Part shown: positions 32,994 through 43,743 of the stretch, in pieces
Layout: each line of letters begins with the position of its first letter
How positions within the stretch are numbered: position 1 is the first letter of the stretch
Assembly (NCBI RefSeq): GCF_000003815.2
Contig: NC_049989.1
Coordinates: forward strand, 14,890,079-14,954,078
Direction of reading: 5' to 3'
DNA: 64,000 nt
Origin: Branchiostoma floridae
Lineage: Eukaryota > Chordata > Leptocardii > Amphioxiformes > Branchiostomatidae
Notes under the pieces: model-generated
Told to the model about the DNA's origin: nothing
Database searches by the model: none
The model's input: the letters and a program-made list of their open reading frames with translations, nothing else
Made by a program: the position numbers and the translations under genes

Positions 32994-35460
32994 CATCACC
33001 AACAGAACAAAGTACGTCCTTCCATTAGCCAACGAGAGAGAAATGTCGGTTTTATGTCTGAGGTACGACATAAAGAGGAGTTGAAAGCCGCTGTACAAAG
33101 CGATTACATGGTGTACAAGAGACTGAGAAATGTTGTTGTGAGGGAAAACAGAAAGAAAAAGAAAGCACATTACAGAGAATTACTTGACACACACAGTTGT
33201 AATGGTGACACCAAGAAACTATGGAGGGTGATAAATGGAATACTAGGCAGAAACACATGTGATACACCTACATTTATTGAGACAAATGGTAAAATTTTGA
33301 CTAAGCCTAAGGACATTGCCGATCACTTTAATGAGTATTTTGTAAACAAAGTGTTGCGGCTTACTCAGGGAGATGAGCCAGATATTACAAGAGTAACTGC
33401 ACCAATTGACAAGTACATTATGAAATCCAACGAATGCTCCTTCTCTTTTCAAAGAGTAACTGTGAACTATGTCCATGAGCTTTTAACATATCTTCCCCAG
33501 TGTTATTCAACAGGTTTTGACAATATCGATAATACATTACTACACATATCTGCCGACCACATAGCTACCCCTTTGTGCCACATATTCAACAGTTCTATTG
33601 AACAGGAGATTTTCCCCACACAGTGGAAAAGTGCTAAGGTACTTCCGCTAATAAAAAACAAAGCCCTTCCCTTAAATGGTCCTAATAGCCGCCCCATCAG
33701 TCTCCTACCAGCAATAAGTAAATTAATGGAGAAAATATGTAAAGACCAAATCCAGTCATACTTAGTCTCTAATAACATTCTGTCCGATCGCCAGCATGCA
33801 TACAAGATGCATCACTCCACTGCTAGTGCTCTTGTGCAAATGACAGACAGATGGCGAGAGGAAGTAGACAAAGGCAATCTTGTAGGTGCAGTGCTCTTGG
33901 ATTTCAGCGCCGCCTTTGACGTGGTAAACCACAAGGTGTTGTTAGCCAAACTAAAGAGCTACGGGTTTGTCCAGTCGGCGGTCAATTGGGTCAACAGCTA
34001 TCTGACAGATAGAACACAGGCTGTCAGTGTTAACGGTGGAGTCTCATCACACAGGAAATGCTTGAGTGGTGTTCCACAGGGGAGTTGCTTGGGGCCATTA
34101 CTTTTTTGTATATATACTAATGATTTACCCACTGCTATAACTCACTGTAACATAGAGTTATATGCTGATGACTCCACTCCTTCCGCTTCTGGCCCAAATG
34201 TCTCTATGATACAAAACACACTTCAGGCCGAACTTAACCATATATGGGACTGGGTACAAGCAAACAAATTAGTATTAAATGTGGAGAAAACAAAANNNNN
34301 NNNNNNNNNNNNNNNNNNNNNNNNNNNNNNNNNNNNNNNNNNNNNNNNNNNNNNNNNNNNNNNNNNNNNNNNNNNNNNNNNNNNNNNNNNNNNNNGATTA
34401 AGGAGCAACCCAGAGTTCAGCTTTCTTTGAATGGCAAAAGGATTGAACAAGTATTTCAAGCAAAACTACTTGGTTTCATTATAGATCAGTACTTAACATG
34501 GACACAGCAAGCAGACAAAGTCCTGAACAGGATGACTGGTTCACTAGCAATGCTTAAGAGATCTAGACATCTGATTGTGGATGGACCGCTAAAGATGGTG
34601 ACGCAGGCACTAGTGTTATCCCATCTGGATTATTGTGCTTGCTTGTTATCTGCCTGCCCTCAGACCTCCTTGAACAAGCTACAGATTCTGCAAAATAGGG
34701 CAGCTAGACTAATTCTTAATGCGCGCTATAATGAGAACATTGATTATATGCATAGTAAACTACAATGGCCAACAGTTAAAGAAAGATTGTACACAGGCAC
34801 TCTTTCTATGTTCAACAAGCTATTAGTATCTAAGGAACCTAGAGCTATGTATAGCAGATTAGAAAACATTAGTAGCAGACATGAGCACAGCACTCGTCTT
34901 GCGACAAGTGGTGGTTTTAGATTACCTAAGCCAAGAACTGCGGCCTTGACAAGGACCTTCTTGTATAGATGCACCAAGTCATATAACACCTTCCCACCAC
35001 AAATGAAAGCAACCTCACCTTCCATTTTCAAAACACACATTGTGAATTGGATCCGGACAAAAATCAACACAAACAAACCCTTGCAGGATTGGTGGTAGAC
35101 GAATTTGTATGTTGATATGATGTAGATAATTGACTTGTGTTGTGGATATTTTCTTTGTTAATTACACCCATTTGGTTATTTTATTTATGGTTTCAACGAT
35201 TGATGTTTTGTTACTTATGTTATAGCCTTTGACCTCTGACCCCTCCTCATTACTTCTGTTTACTGAGTTTATGTTACATTTTTGTAATCAGTTCACTTCA
35301 GTTTTTCTTATGTCATACAGTATACATGTACTTTTGTTGACTTTATGTTATTTGATGGTTTTAATTTGTAATGTTGATGGACGACTCCCAGAAGAATAGA
35401 GTTATGATAATATATTGTACTCTAATTGGAGATCGAAATAAACAAATAAACAAACAAACA
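32994..35460 (+). mobile_element. 5'-truncated LINE with near-complete reverse transcriptase
   Basis: An open frame runs from the stop at 32991 through ATG 33054 to the gap at 34296. The frame continues after the gap to 35098 (RTKINTNKPLQDWW and stop). Reverse transcriptase motifs occur in order: PNSRPISLLPAISKLMEKI, AVLLDFSAAFDVVNHKVLL, GVPQGSCLGPLLFCIYTNDL and the catalytic YADD near 34160. The C-terminal part has HLDYCACLL and LQNRAARLI, as in CR1/L2/jockey-group elements. The apurinic endonuclease that should precede the reverse transcriptase is absent, so the copy is 5'-truncated. The ~360-nt 3' UTR ends in an AAATAAAC/AAAC repeat tail at 35435-35460. Apart from the 100-N gap no stop interrupts it, so it is a young insertion. 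Confidence 0.93.
34296..34395. other. Assembly gap (100 N) in the LINE
   Basis: A conventional-size gap, so the true length is unknown. Confidence 0.99.
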
Positions 35461-35526
35461 AGCTGGAAACAGTTACATGTACCAACATAAGGCCACAGCA
35501 AATGTACCAACAAATGTACCAACATA

Positions 35527-36405
35527 AGGCCACAGCAAGCAAAGTTTATGGATGACATCCTCTGCATCATCATCATCGGTCGACGTACTTACACACGACG
35601 GGGTCATACCGCCTCTTACGGGGTGACATACTCTTTCGCCGGCTAATTACAAGACGGGGATGCGCCAGGTCTCCCGTCCGGGTGAACGATGTAAATCACC
35701 GTATGGCTGATACGAGACGGGGGTTCGCCAGGCCTCCATCCGGGTGATTTGAAGTGAATCACCTACTCCAGACAGAAGAATTTGCATCATGGCACAGCGG
35801 GGCATGCCCCTATCTGAAGATAGGCACTCATTTTCACCTGAGTGAAGAGGGAAAAGTCGTGTAAAGCGCCTTTCCCAAGGGCACAAGATCGTTGGCACGG
35901 CAGGATTCGAACTCGGGACCTCTTGGGCCTGAGCCCAACGCGCTGCCGGCGATTGCACCACGCGATCTCAGTTTTCATGGATGAATCCTCTGCAGACTGC
36001 AAAAAAAGTGCGATAGGGCGAAAAAATTCCAAATAGACACCAAGAATTGGACAAAACATGGTATCATAGCCAACAAGGCATTCATTTCTGTTTTCGAGAA
36101 GTTCACTAGACTAGTTAAAGTAATACTAGTGTGGTACACTGTTATGACTTACCAAGTTGTCAACTACACTCATGACTTCCATATTGGTGCCACTTTTACA
36201 ACTATATCCAACAAGTTTCCCTTCTATAATTACAGTAATGTCTACCTCTTCTACAAGTACAATCATTAGCCTACAACACAACATATTTCCCATTTTGGTA
36301 CTTTCTCTCATGTTGACCATCTCCGAAAAACTATATTTTTTTTAAAATCAGGCGAAAATGGCTAAGCGCGCTGATGTCATCCATAAAATTTACTTGCTGT
36401 GGCAT
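35527..36405 (+). mobile_element. MITE family 2 (AGGCCACAGC ends), copy b, split by a SINE
   Basis: The left end AGGCCACAGCAAGC ... GGATGACATCCTCTGCA (35527-35566) and the right part from 35973 to GATGTCATCCATAAAATTTA / CTTGCTGTGGC (36371-36403) belong to one element. The SINE at 35567-35972 lies between them. A small extra fragment of the same left end precedes it (35486-35500). Confidence 0.75.
35567..35972 (-). mobile_element. tRNA-derived SINE, minus strand, with ~22-bp target duplication
   Basis: The minus-strand head contains an A-box-like TGGTGCAATCG and a perfect B box GAGTTCGAATCC. The body follows (CTTGGGAAAGGCGCTTTACA, TCAGGTGAAAATGAGTGCCT) and the element ends in a GATGATGATGA tail. 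The flanks 35545-35566 and 35973-35994 are 22-base duplications of the host MITE that differ only by two single-base indels. The body phrases recur, decayed, at 60745-61005 and 41690-41770. Confidence 0.85.
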
Positions 36406-36759
36406 TAGTACAAAGTGTCTGTTTTAAGTTCCCGAAAAACGCAGGGACCATTTGGTCATTAAGTAAATGAAAGTATCTAATTTCAGTTACAGCGTCTACG
36501 CTGCTACATCAAAAAGGGATGGCCGACCTAGGTTCTCTTTGAGTCAATTAATACAGCATTTGTCATCGGAACATGAAAGACTAGCTTTGCCTTTGGCTCA
36601 TTTTCTTTCACAAAAGAGCTAGTTGCAAAACCAGAAAATTTCGAATCCAAGGAAGATATCAGATATGCATGACAATAATGAATGGTAAGGCTAATCCAAA
36701 CAGCATGTATGCTATATTCCAGTACAGGTTCAGTATCATGTACCAATCTGTCCCGTGCT

Positions 36760-37575
36760 GTCGCATTCTAATTACTTTCTTCGCGTTCGTGTTCTAATTG
36801 CTGTCACGATCTGAATGCCCCATGTTGCTATATATGTTCGAGTTGTGTCATGCCTTTGCGTTCTGATTGTTGTCTCTTCCGATTGCTGTCGAGTTCTGTT
36901 GCAATATTGCAACTCAGTATTTCTGCCATGTTCCAATTGGTATCATGTGTTATCTGCTGTCATGTTCTGATTGCTGTCGTGTTCTGATTGTTGTCGTGTT
37001 CTGATTGCTGCCACGTGCTGTCATTACTTTCGAGTTCCGAATGCTGCTAACTCAGTGGTACTATATATGTTCCAATTGCTGTCATGTTTTGATTTCCAGT
37101 CATGTTTTGATTTTTTTTTTCATGTCCACATTGTTGTCGCGTTCCCATTGCTGTCATGTTCTAATTGCTGTCATGTTTCCATTGCGCATGCTGTCATGGT
37201 CTAAATGCTGTCTTCTTCTCATTGCTTTTATGTTTCCATTGCTGTCGTTTTCCCATTGCTGTCATATTTGGTTGCTGTCGTGTTTCCGTTACTCTCATGA
37301 TCTGAATGCTGTCGTCTTCTGACTGCTTTCATGTTCCCATTGCTATCGTGTTCCCGTTGCTGTCATATTCCCATTACATGTTCTGATTGCTGCCGTGTGC
37401 TGATAGCTGTCACATTCAGATTTTTGTTGAGTTCTGAGTGCTACCAACTCAGTTTTAATATGTATGTTCCCATCGGTGTCTATAGTCCTGACTGCTGTCA
37501 ACTTCTAATTGCTGTTATGTTCTTATTGCTGTCGTGTATACATCCCCATTGGTGTCATGGTTTAACTACCGTTAT
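36760..37575. repeat. Minisatellite, ~17-bp unit
   Basis: The unit ATTGCTGTCATGTTCTG and variants (ATTGCTGTCGTGTTCCC) are repeated throughout. They are broken three times by longer ACTCAG...TATATGTTC inserts (about 36912, 37048, 37450). The long frames here are low-complexity readings of the repeat. Confidence 0.9.
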
Positions 37576-37596
37576 TAACTGATTGTTCCGTTTTCT

Positions 37597-37820
37597 ATTG
37601 GGGTGTCTGTGTGGCGCAACGGCTAGAGCGTCGGAATCAGAATCAGTAGGTCCTGAGTTCGATACTCGCCATGCCCCTGCCCCCATGACGGTGGAGTGAC
37701 GCCCATACACCAAGCCTCACGGCTTATCTGTCTAAAAGGTGCCAAAACCACCTACGGATTTGGTGCTGCCAGTGTGTCAACATCTGCACACTTGCCACTA
37801 AGACTCTTGCATTTCTTTCC
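37597..37820 (+). mobile_element. tRNA-derived SINE, plus strand
   Basis: The head has TGGCGCAACGGCTAGAGCG (A-box-like) and GAGTTCGATACTCG (B-box-like). An unrelated tail follows (GGTGGAGTGACGCCC, ACGGCTTATCTGTC). Stems do not close into a functional tRNA. Confidence 0.6.
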
Positions 37821-37959
37821 GTTTTCTATTCCTGAAAAACTATCGGCATCTGTAGAGCAGCAAGCGCAAGATAAATGTGGGATGAACACTGGCCACTTTA
37901 ACCGCACTAGTTCCTAGCTCCATCATGACCGATCATTACACACAAGGCAGATACGAGGA

Positions 37960-38059
37960 NNNNNNNNNNNNNNNNNNNNNNNNNNNNNNNNNNNNNNNNN
38001 NNNNNNNNNNNNNNNNNNNNNNNNNNNNNNNNNNNNNNNNNNNNNNNNNNNNNNNNNNN
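37960..38059. other. Assembly gap (100 N)
   Basis: GGCAGATACGAG occurs on both sides (37947-37958, 38087-38098), so a repeat may have collapsed here. Confidence 0.99.
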
Positions 38060-38945
38060 TGCAAGTCAAACCTGATAAATGTAGAAGGCAGATACGAGAG
38101 TTTTTCCCAGCCTTCGTACTTATCGAAAGAGTGGAAATTGAAGCTACGATTGCCCCCTACCCTCCCGTTCTTCCAGGTGTGGTTTGTAGATAACAGAGAC
38201 CTGTCCTTCATAGTTCGTCCTTCTGTCCACTGATCGCCGTGATATGATAGACATGGCGCTGATGACCAATCACACCCTGTTACCATAATCACTGATAGTT
38301 ACCTGAGATAACAGTCACCGGTCAACATTCCGTGAAAATTTCTTAAGTCTCTGCTCTCTTGACCTTTAAGGTCTGACGTCTTGTGATAATTTCTTGTAAG
38401 ATTTCTGCAGCAATTTTGTTCGATTTTGATCGTACAATTTCCATATCTAGCCCACCATATAGTAATTGGTAGCACTGATAAGCACACGGATGCCTATACC
38501 GTTCCCTCTCTTACACCAATACATAAAACATTTATGAACTTCACTGCTTATGGTCTTCTATGATACAAGGTTGATAGATGTTGTTGGGAACTTACTGAAG
38601 GCCAAATTGACTGTAAGGCGAGAGTTTCCAAGGCCACGTGGGCAGAGGGACTAGTCACAGTCCTTCACACGTGTGCGGTTGATCCTCTGGCATTGTCAAG
38701 AGACGTCAGTTTAAGTCCTTTAATCACATCCGCATCAATTTAGGCATTAAGAGTGAAGAAATAAAGGTCACAAAGTCTACGCCTACATCTTTCACTAGTG
38801 CTCAGAAGCAAGTCATGTGGCATGTTCTTTGTGGAATATTTCACAAAGTGCTAAAAGTTTATATTAAGAAGAAAATACTTTGGACAAGGTTTTATTCTGA
38901 GCAATAGATATCAACAGCTTTCTCAAAAGATGCAATTACCTTCAT
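38060..38945. other. Non-coding stretch, nothing recognised
   Basis: No supported exon or element. Confidence 0.4.
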
Positions 38946-38949
38946 TATA

Positions 38950-39088
38950 CGTCGATGTAGGTTAGACATCCAGGTAATAAGATATGCCCAAAAGTAGTTA
39001 TTCAAGCAACTGGATATGGTTTTGGAAAGCGGTCAGAGCGTTTCGGATAGAATCCACCATCCTTCGTCAGTGACACTGGTGACACTGG
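38950..39088 (-). mobile_element. Penelope-type terminal repeat, minus strand, degenerate hammerhead
   Basis: Minus strand: GTCACTGACGA, A, GGATGG-TGGATT-CTATCC, GAAAC, then GCTC in place of GTC, TGACC. It is followed by the same ~90-bp flank as at 32480-32566. The extra base at the cleavage site should abolish the hammerhead fold. The copy runs into the assembly gap. Confidence 0.65.
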
Positions 39089-39188
39089 NNNNNNNNNNNN
39101 NNNNNNNNNNNNNNNNNNNNNNNNNNNNNNNNNNNNNNNNNNNNNNNNNNNNNNNNNNNNNNNNNNNNNNNNNNNNNNNNNNNNNNNN
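39089..39188. other. Assembly gap (100 N)
   Basis: It separates the terminal repeat from unrecognised sequence at 39189-39314. Confidence 0.99.
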
Positions 39189-39314
39189 GGTGTCCTCAAC
39201 CAGTTTGTGAATGCTGTTATAAAGAATTACGTGGTAATCGGTAATGTCCAGCAATCCGAAGGGTAAGTAATACCCATCCAGCCCACTCATGGTTAATGTC
39301 ATATTTCGCAACCG

Positions 39315-39510
39315 GAGCCCGGACGCGTTACGGGCAACTTTCGGGAACGAAAAGTATGATATAAGACAAACTCTACAGAACGTAAAGAGAATAGCCGTTG
39401 GCATTATTTCTGTATATTTGTACGTATACATTTCGACTTTTCGCTTCCACAAATAGCCAGGCCGGGCCCCCGTTTGGAAATGTGACGTTAGCCTAATAAG
39501 TATTGTTATT
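39315..39510 (+). repeat. Inverted duplicate arm left of QRFP exon
   Basis: GGGCAACTTTCGGGAACG, AAAAGTATGATA, TTTGTACGTATACATT, CCACAAATAGCC, GTTTGGAAATGTGACGTTAG and CCTAA match the reverse complement of 39865-40070 in the same order. Confidence 0.75.
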
Positions 39511-39675
39511 CTATGTCATAGAATTCTATCAAAGTTATTCACTGTGGATTCGGCCCAAACTGCTCGGACAGTGACCGAAGAGAGGCCATTGAGGCAGCCC
39601 GCTGCTGGATAAGGAGATATGATATGATATGTTGATGATCAAAGTTATTGATTTCATATTCACATGTCTCTGTAG

Positions 39676-39827
39676 GTTGCCACAATGGGGGAGAGAGTCA
39701 TGCGGTCGAGAATCTGCGTCATCGGGCTGCTGGTCCTGATGCTGACGCACTCCGAGGCCTACAGTTTCCGGGAGAAGAGCTGGCGAACATCCCCGTACTA
39801 CCGGCAGTACGGCGGCTACTTCAGAAG
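39676..39827 (+). CDS. qrfp: QRFP/26RFa-like neuropeptide precursor, signal-peptide exon
   Basis: The acceptor TCTCTGTAG precedes 39676, and translation starts at 39685 in a good context (GCCACAATGG). The exon encodes MGERVMRSRICVIGLLVLML then THSEAYSFREKSW and PYYRQYGGYFR. Residues 8-25 form a classical signal peptide (IC-VIGLLVLML core, likely cleavage after HSEA), so the product enters the secretory pathway. The exon ends after two bases of an Arg codon before GTAGGT. Joining to 41024 gives YFRRRDGGDQ in frame. The acceptor implies at least one upstream non-coding exon. The intron (1196 bp) contains repeats. It is short for a coding exon, and the reading frame with the most residues here is a shadow. 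Confidence 0.9.
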
Positions 39828-39864
39828 GTAGGTGGGTGGTCTGACGGTAGCTTGCGTAGTCCAG

Positions 39865-40070
39865 TGGTTAGGCTAACGTCACATTTTCAAACCGGGGCAC
39901 AGCGGGGCTGTTTGTGGAAAAGGTGAAAAATATTTAATGTATACGTAAAGATATACACAGATAATGCTCATGTCTATTGTCTTTACGTCTTGTGTAATTA
40001 CATCGTGTGTAATTTGGTGTCTTTTTATCATACTTTTCGCTCGAACGTTCCCGAAAGCTGCCCTATTATA
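39865..40070 (-). repeat. Inverted duplicate arm right of QRFP exon
   Basis: It is the reverse complement of 39315-39510 with substitutions and small indels, and lies inside the QRFP intron. The two arms enclose the first coding exon. Confidence 0.75.
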
Positions 40071-40139
40071 GTAGCCATGAGTTCGATGCCCAATGTGTCT
40101 TTCACCCGACATGCAAGCTACTAGAAAGGGCTGCAGTCC

Positions 40140-40860
40140 TTAGGACGGGTCGTTAACCCTATCTAGACCGGGCTTTTTTGGTATACCTGGGACCGGGGGG
40201 GGGGGGCTCTTTTGACCCCCCCCCCTTCGTAATTTCAAAACGGCTTGGGTTACGATCACCAAATTGGAGGGAATGATGTACTAGTAAAGTATATTTTCTG
40301 TAATTTTTGTATCGTTATGACGTAATATGACGTAATTATGACGTCATAATGTCATATTTTGGGCTAAAATCGTCTAAATGTCAAATTTCAGCTATACTTA
40401 CAGTTATTAAACAAAACGATGACTATAAAGGTTAGATTGTTAGTGTCTAAGTCTGCCAAGTCTATTGTTACCAATGACGACGACACTGACGCCTATATGA
40501 CGTCAGAAAATGGCGTCATTTGTCCGCCATCTTGGATTGACAAGCTTGAATTTTCTAAAATACGACTTTTTTTTCACATATAACCCCAAAACCCAATAAA
40601 ACTGGACTAAAAAGGTTCAACTAATTGTGTTTTGTAAGAAAATAAAAGATTTTGACGGTATTTGAGTAAAAATGTCATGTATTTATCATTGAAAATGTCA
40701 TTGTCCGCCATCTTGGATTTTGACCCATGACGTCATCAAATTAGCATAAATTATGAATATTTAATTAGAAATATAACTTGAAATTACCGTGCTCGGTCAG
40801 GCTGAAAAATACCACGGGAACCGCAAGGGGTCACGTCCGAAAGTGCCCAAAGCAGCCCGT
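40140..40860 (+). repeat. Dispersed repeat in QRFP intron
   Basis: It starts CCCTATCTAGACCGGGC and contains a G-run facing a C-run (40193-40224). Repeated TGACGTCA / ATGACGTAAT words follow, and two GTCCGCCATCTTGGATT segments (40522 and 40701). TGACGTCA is a CRE-type sequence, but here it belongs to the repeat. No ORF. Confidence 0.5.
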
Positions 40861-41023
40861 GAGTTTTCCAATTGGGACCTAAGCTTAGTAAGCCGTGGTC
40901 CACTACTCATTGTGCTTGTCGACAAAAGCTACAGGAATTTTCCCGGTACAATGATCCTGTAAATACTGCTAAAGAATATATCTTCAGTGTGCTTAACTGG
41001 ATCAATATCACTTTTACCTTTAG

Positions 41024-41276
41024 AAGAGACGGAGGCGACCAGGCACCGTCGTTCACGTCGACAGGAAACGGCGAAAACGTCAGTACCGGGCTCGACGACG
41101 ATGCCGGAATCTACCTGTCCGACCAAGCGGGCGATGATGGGATCTCCCCGGCTGACAAGAGATCGGCGATGCTGCAGCAACTCGCCCAACAGTTGAAGAA
41201 CCGGCCACGGGAAAAGGGGGGCTTCACTTTTAGGTTCGGGAAAAGGGAATCGCGACGTAGTTTTGGGTCAGATTAA
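41024..41276 (+). CDS. qrfp: QRFP/26RFa-like neuropeptide precursor, RFamide exon
   Basis: The acceptor TTTTACCTTTAG ends at 41023. The exon completes the split Arg codon and runs to TAA at 41274-41276, giving a 131-residue precursor (human QRFP precursor is 136). After an acidic spacer (DDDAGIYLSDQAGDDG) come the dibasic site DKR, a 25-residue peptide beginning SAMLQQLAQQLKN and ending REKGGFTFRF, then G and KR. The Gly supplies the C-terminal amide and KR the convertase site. GGFxFRF-amide is the invariant C-terminus of vertebrate QRFP/26RFa (GGFSFRF), and the LAQQLKN stretch parallels its helical part. The peptide should be a secreted ligand for a QRFP-type GPCR. A lancelet QRFP has been reported in the literature. 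The short tail ESRRSFGSD carries no second RFamide. Confidence 0.94.
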
Positions 41277-41524
41277 AAGAAATGTATTACCGACGGTAAT
41301 AATACCGGAAAAATAGATTGTAGAATAGTGGTGAAGAATTGTCCATGACATCCTCGTGAGTGTTACATTGAATTGTCACTGCAGTCTTCAAAGAATGAAT
41401 AGTCACATACCTCAGCAGAAACACCTTTTCCCATGGCCTTCGATCATGCCACGGAAAATGTATAATTATGTACGCTACATTTTTTCCTTGTCAGACTTAA
41501 GGAAGTTCAAAGAGTATGAATGCA

Positions 41525-41530
41525 AATAAA
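41525..41530 (+). terminator. Candidate polyadenylation signal of the QRFP-like gene
   Basis: AATAAA, 249 bases after the stop codon and in the right orientation. A TTGTCTAC stretch follows. Confidence 0.55.
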
Positions 41531-41689
41531 AACTTGAATTGCAAAATTCATATTGTCTACAATCACTCACTCTCATTTAGTCCCGTAGCGGATGCCTGTA
41601 GGGGCAGTCAGACTACAGACTGGTATTAAACTCTTTGTTTCACCAAACAATGGTAAAGTTATCCAGCCGGTTGGTCATTTCAAAGTTGG

Positions 41690-41775
41690 TCATTTTATAC
41701 GACTTTCCTTACTTCAGTCAGGTTAAAATAAGTACCTAGCTTCGGCTGGGGCTGTTAAACGGATTTTCCGTGTTT
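41690..41775 (+). mobile_element. SINE body fragment
   Basis: TCAGTCAGGTTAAAATAAGT then ACCTAGCTTCGGCTGGGG matches the body of the SINE at 60745-61005 (GTACCTAGATTCGGTTAGGG). Head and tail are missing. Confidence 0.45.
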
Positions 41776-42109
41776 GAGGGAAGCCACATCTCGAGCACGT
41801 TATAGAACCTACCACACACGAACAATGTTTGTTGAGAACGTCGAGAAAAGAAAAAGACTATGGGGCTACATGTACATGTAACTATCACCAAGCAGATCTA
41901 TCGGAGCAATGGCAGTAAGGCCCCTAAGGCTCAGCTGGGCACTGTTCAGCCTTATGATTTGTATGGAGATTAAACACATAGCTACAATGATCCATTGATC
42001 AAAATCTTAAAGTGTCAGCAACACGCGCAGGAACTGGAGACTAATACATTCTAGAAGCAAGTGGAAGGGGACCACTGTACTGCTGACGATAGCTAGCGTG
42101 GTTCAAGTG

Positions 42110-42572
42110 ATAGGCGTCAGGTGGCGCTTTGTAACACTGCACTTTGTGTTTCCGGATATTTGTGGTCACCATAACTTGAGAACCTCTTGATGGATGATGG
42201 ACTACGATGATATTTGGTAGATGGATAGGAGTTGGGAAGACGAAGGTCAAGGTCAATTTTGGACCTCCTGGTGTGACCTTGGTACTGTAGCAGAACTTAA
42301 ATGTTTTATATTTTTTGCCTGTTATGGTCATGAATTTTTGGTGGCAGATAGCTTGTGATGTAAGGAAGAGGTAGTGTATGTTTGGTGGGCCCCTAGCAGC
42401 TTGCTCTGGAACTGCAGGAGCGTTTTTGTCAAAATCTTCCAAGGAGCATAACGGAACATTGGAATGATGAATTTCCATAATATTTGGTATGCAGGTACCT
42501 GTGGCAGAGACTTACAAAATGAAGTGCAAATTATGCAAATTCAGATTTAAAATGCATACTTAATGAGGAAAA

Positions 42573-42650
<78 letters not shown>

Positions 42651-42990
42651 TACAGTGTTTTCTCATATAGGACTCAAATACATGTAACGCATGTAGTTTG
42701 TGGCAGATGGAAGATAAGCAGATGCTAGTTATGCAAATAAGTCCCTAATTTGGATAATCAATGTGAAAGTGTTCTAATTCTTCTTAGTACGTGTAGTTAA
42801 TGATAGGGCTGTCAACATTGTGACCTGTGTAAGTTAGTGAAAGGTGTACATAAAAAGAGCATAAATTATGCAGATTTTTAAGTCATTTGCATAATCAGAA
42901 TATTTTATTGAGGCATTAAGGTCTCCGATATCTTGTTTAATTTTCTTTTTGTAGACTTGGGCCCCAAACTCTAGTGATACAATACTGTCT
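42110..42990 (+). repeat. Dispersed repeat of the 13.9-14.9 kb family
   Basis: It carries CGGATATTTGTGGTCACCAT, AACTTGAGAACCTC, GATGATATTTGGTA, CTGTTATGGTCATGA, GGCCCCTAGCAGCTTGCTCT, TTTTTGTCAAAATCTTCC and the closing GGGCCCCAAACTCTAG. A (CT)n-(TA)n microsatellite at 42571-42648 has expanded inside it. Confidence 0.75.
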
Positions 42991-43513
42991 CGCACAGTAA
43001 AACTGACTAAAAGACTAGGGTCGGCATATTTTTGCTAAAAAGTCGGCCGGGTAAGCTGTAACACAGCATTTTAAGGCCAAAAGCCTGAAAATAGGAATTA
43101 CTAGTACTCAACAGCAGCAAATGTTATGGTCCTTCAGATTCTATATATCTGAGTCAAAAATAATAATTGTATCTTCAACTTGACATTGACTTTGACTAGA
43201 AAGCAGTTGCTGATACTCTGGGATGCCCCCGAGTACCTCAGAATAAATTATATCTCGATATAACACATTATATCGAGAATAATCATTTTACATAATTCAA
43301 ACTGATATTGAAAACAGTGTCTGTAATGTGTATGTGTTCTTCATTAATATTCATCCTTGGCAACTTAATTTTCCACTTGCTTTTTTGCCCTAACTCGACC
43401 TAGATGTCAAGAAATTATTTAATGAGAAGACATATGTTAGGTCTAGCCCATGAGTTTGCATCCAGTTACTACATTCAATTATAAGATAGTTTATGTCATA
43501 GTTAGTCTGTAAT
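42991..43513. other. Non-coding stretch, nothing recognised
   Basis: A short hairpin TATCTCGATATAACACATTATATCGAGA lies at 43250-43278, written here as its two arms TCTCGATATAA and TTATATCGAGA. Nothing else. Confidence 0.4.
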
Positions 43514-43743
43514 ACCCCTGTCACATTTGGCGAAAATCGATCGGACGAAGATTCTGCTGCAATCGCCCGAGCCTCGCGTATAATAATAACTTCATTGCAC
43601 AACAACTGTATTAGGTATAAAGTGTGGCTTATATGTGACAGGGACGGTTTTCAGGTGAAAACTACGCGCAACCCTCTGTCGATCTTAAATATGACCGATC
43701 TTCCATCGATACGCCCGAAGATCGTAGATAATGTGACAGGGGT
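43514..43743. mobile_element. MITE with ACCCCTGTCACATT termini
   Basis: The left ACCCCTGTCACATT and the right AATGTGACAGGGGT are perfect inverted repeats. A LINE-tail-like string (AATAATAACTTCATTGCAC) lies inside at 43580-43600, suggesting a later insertion. Confidence 0.85.

Noticed and set aside
36971-37582. Cys/Leu-rich frames resembling membrane segments
   Set aside because: Low-complexity reading of the 17-bp minisatellite.
40300-40760. TGACGTCA sites as CRE elements regulating the QRFP gene
   Set aside because: They are part of a dispersed repeat inside the intron, repeated with the rest of its text, so they are not specific evidence of regulation.
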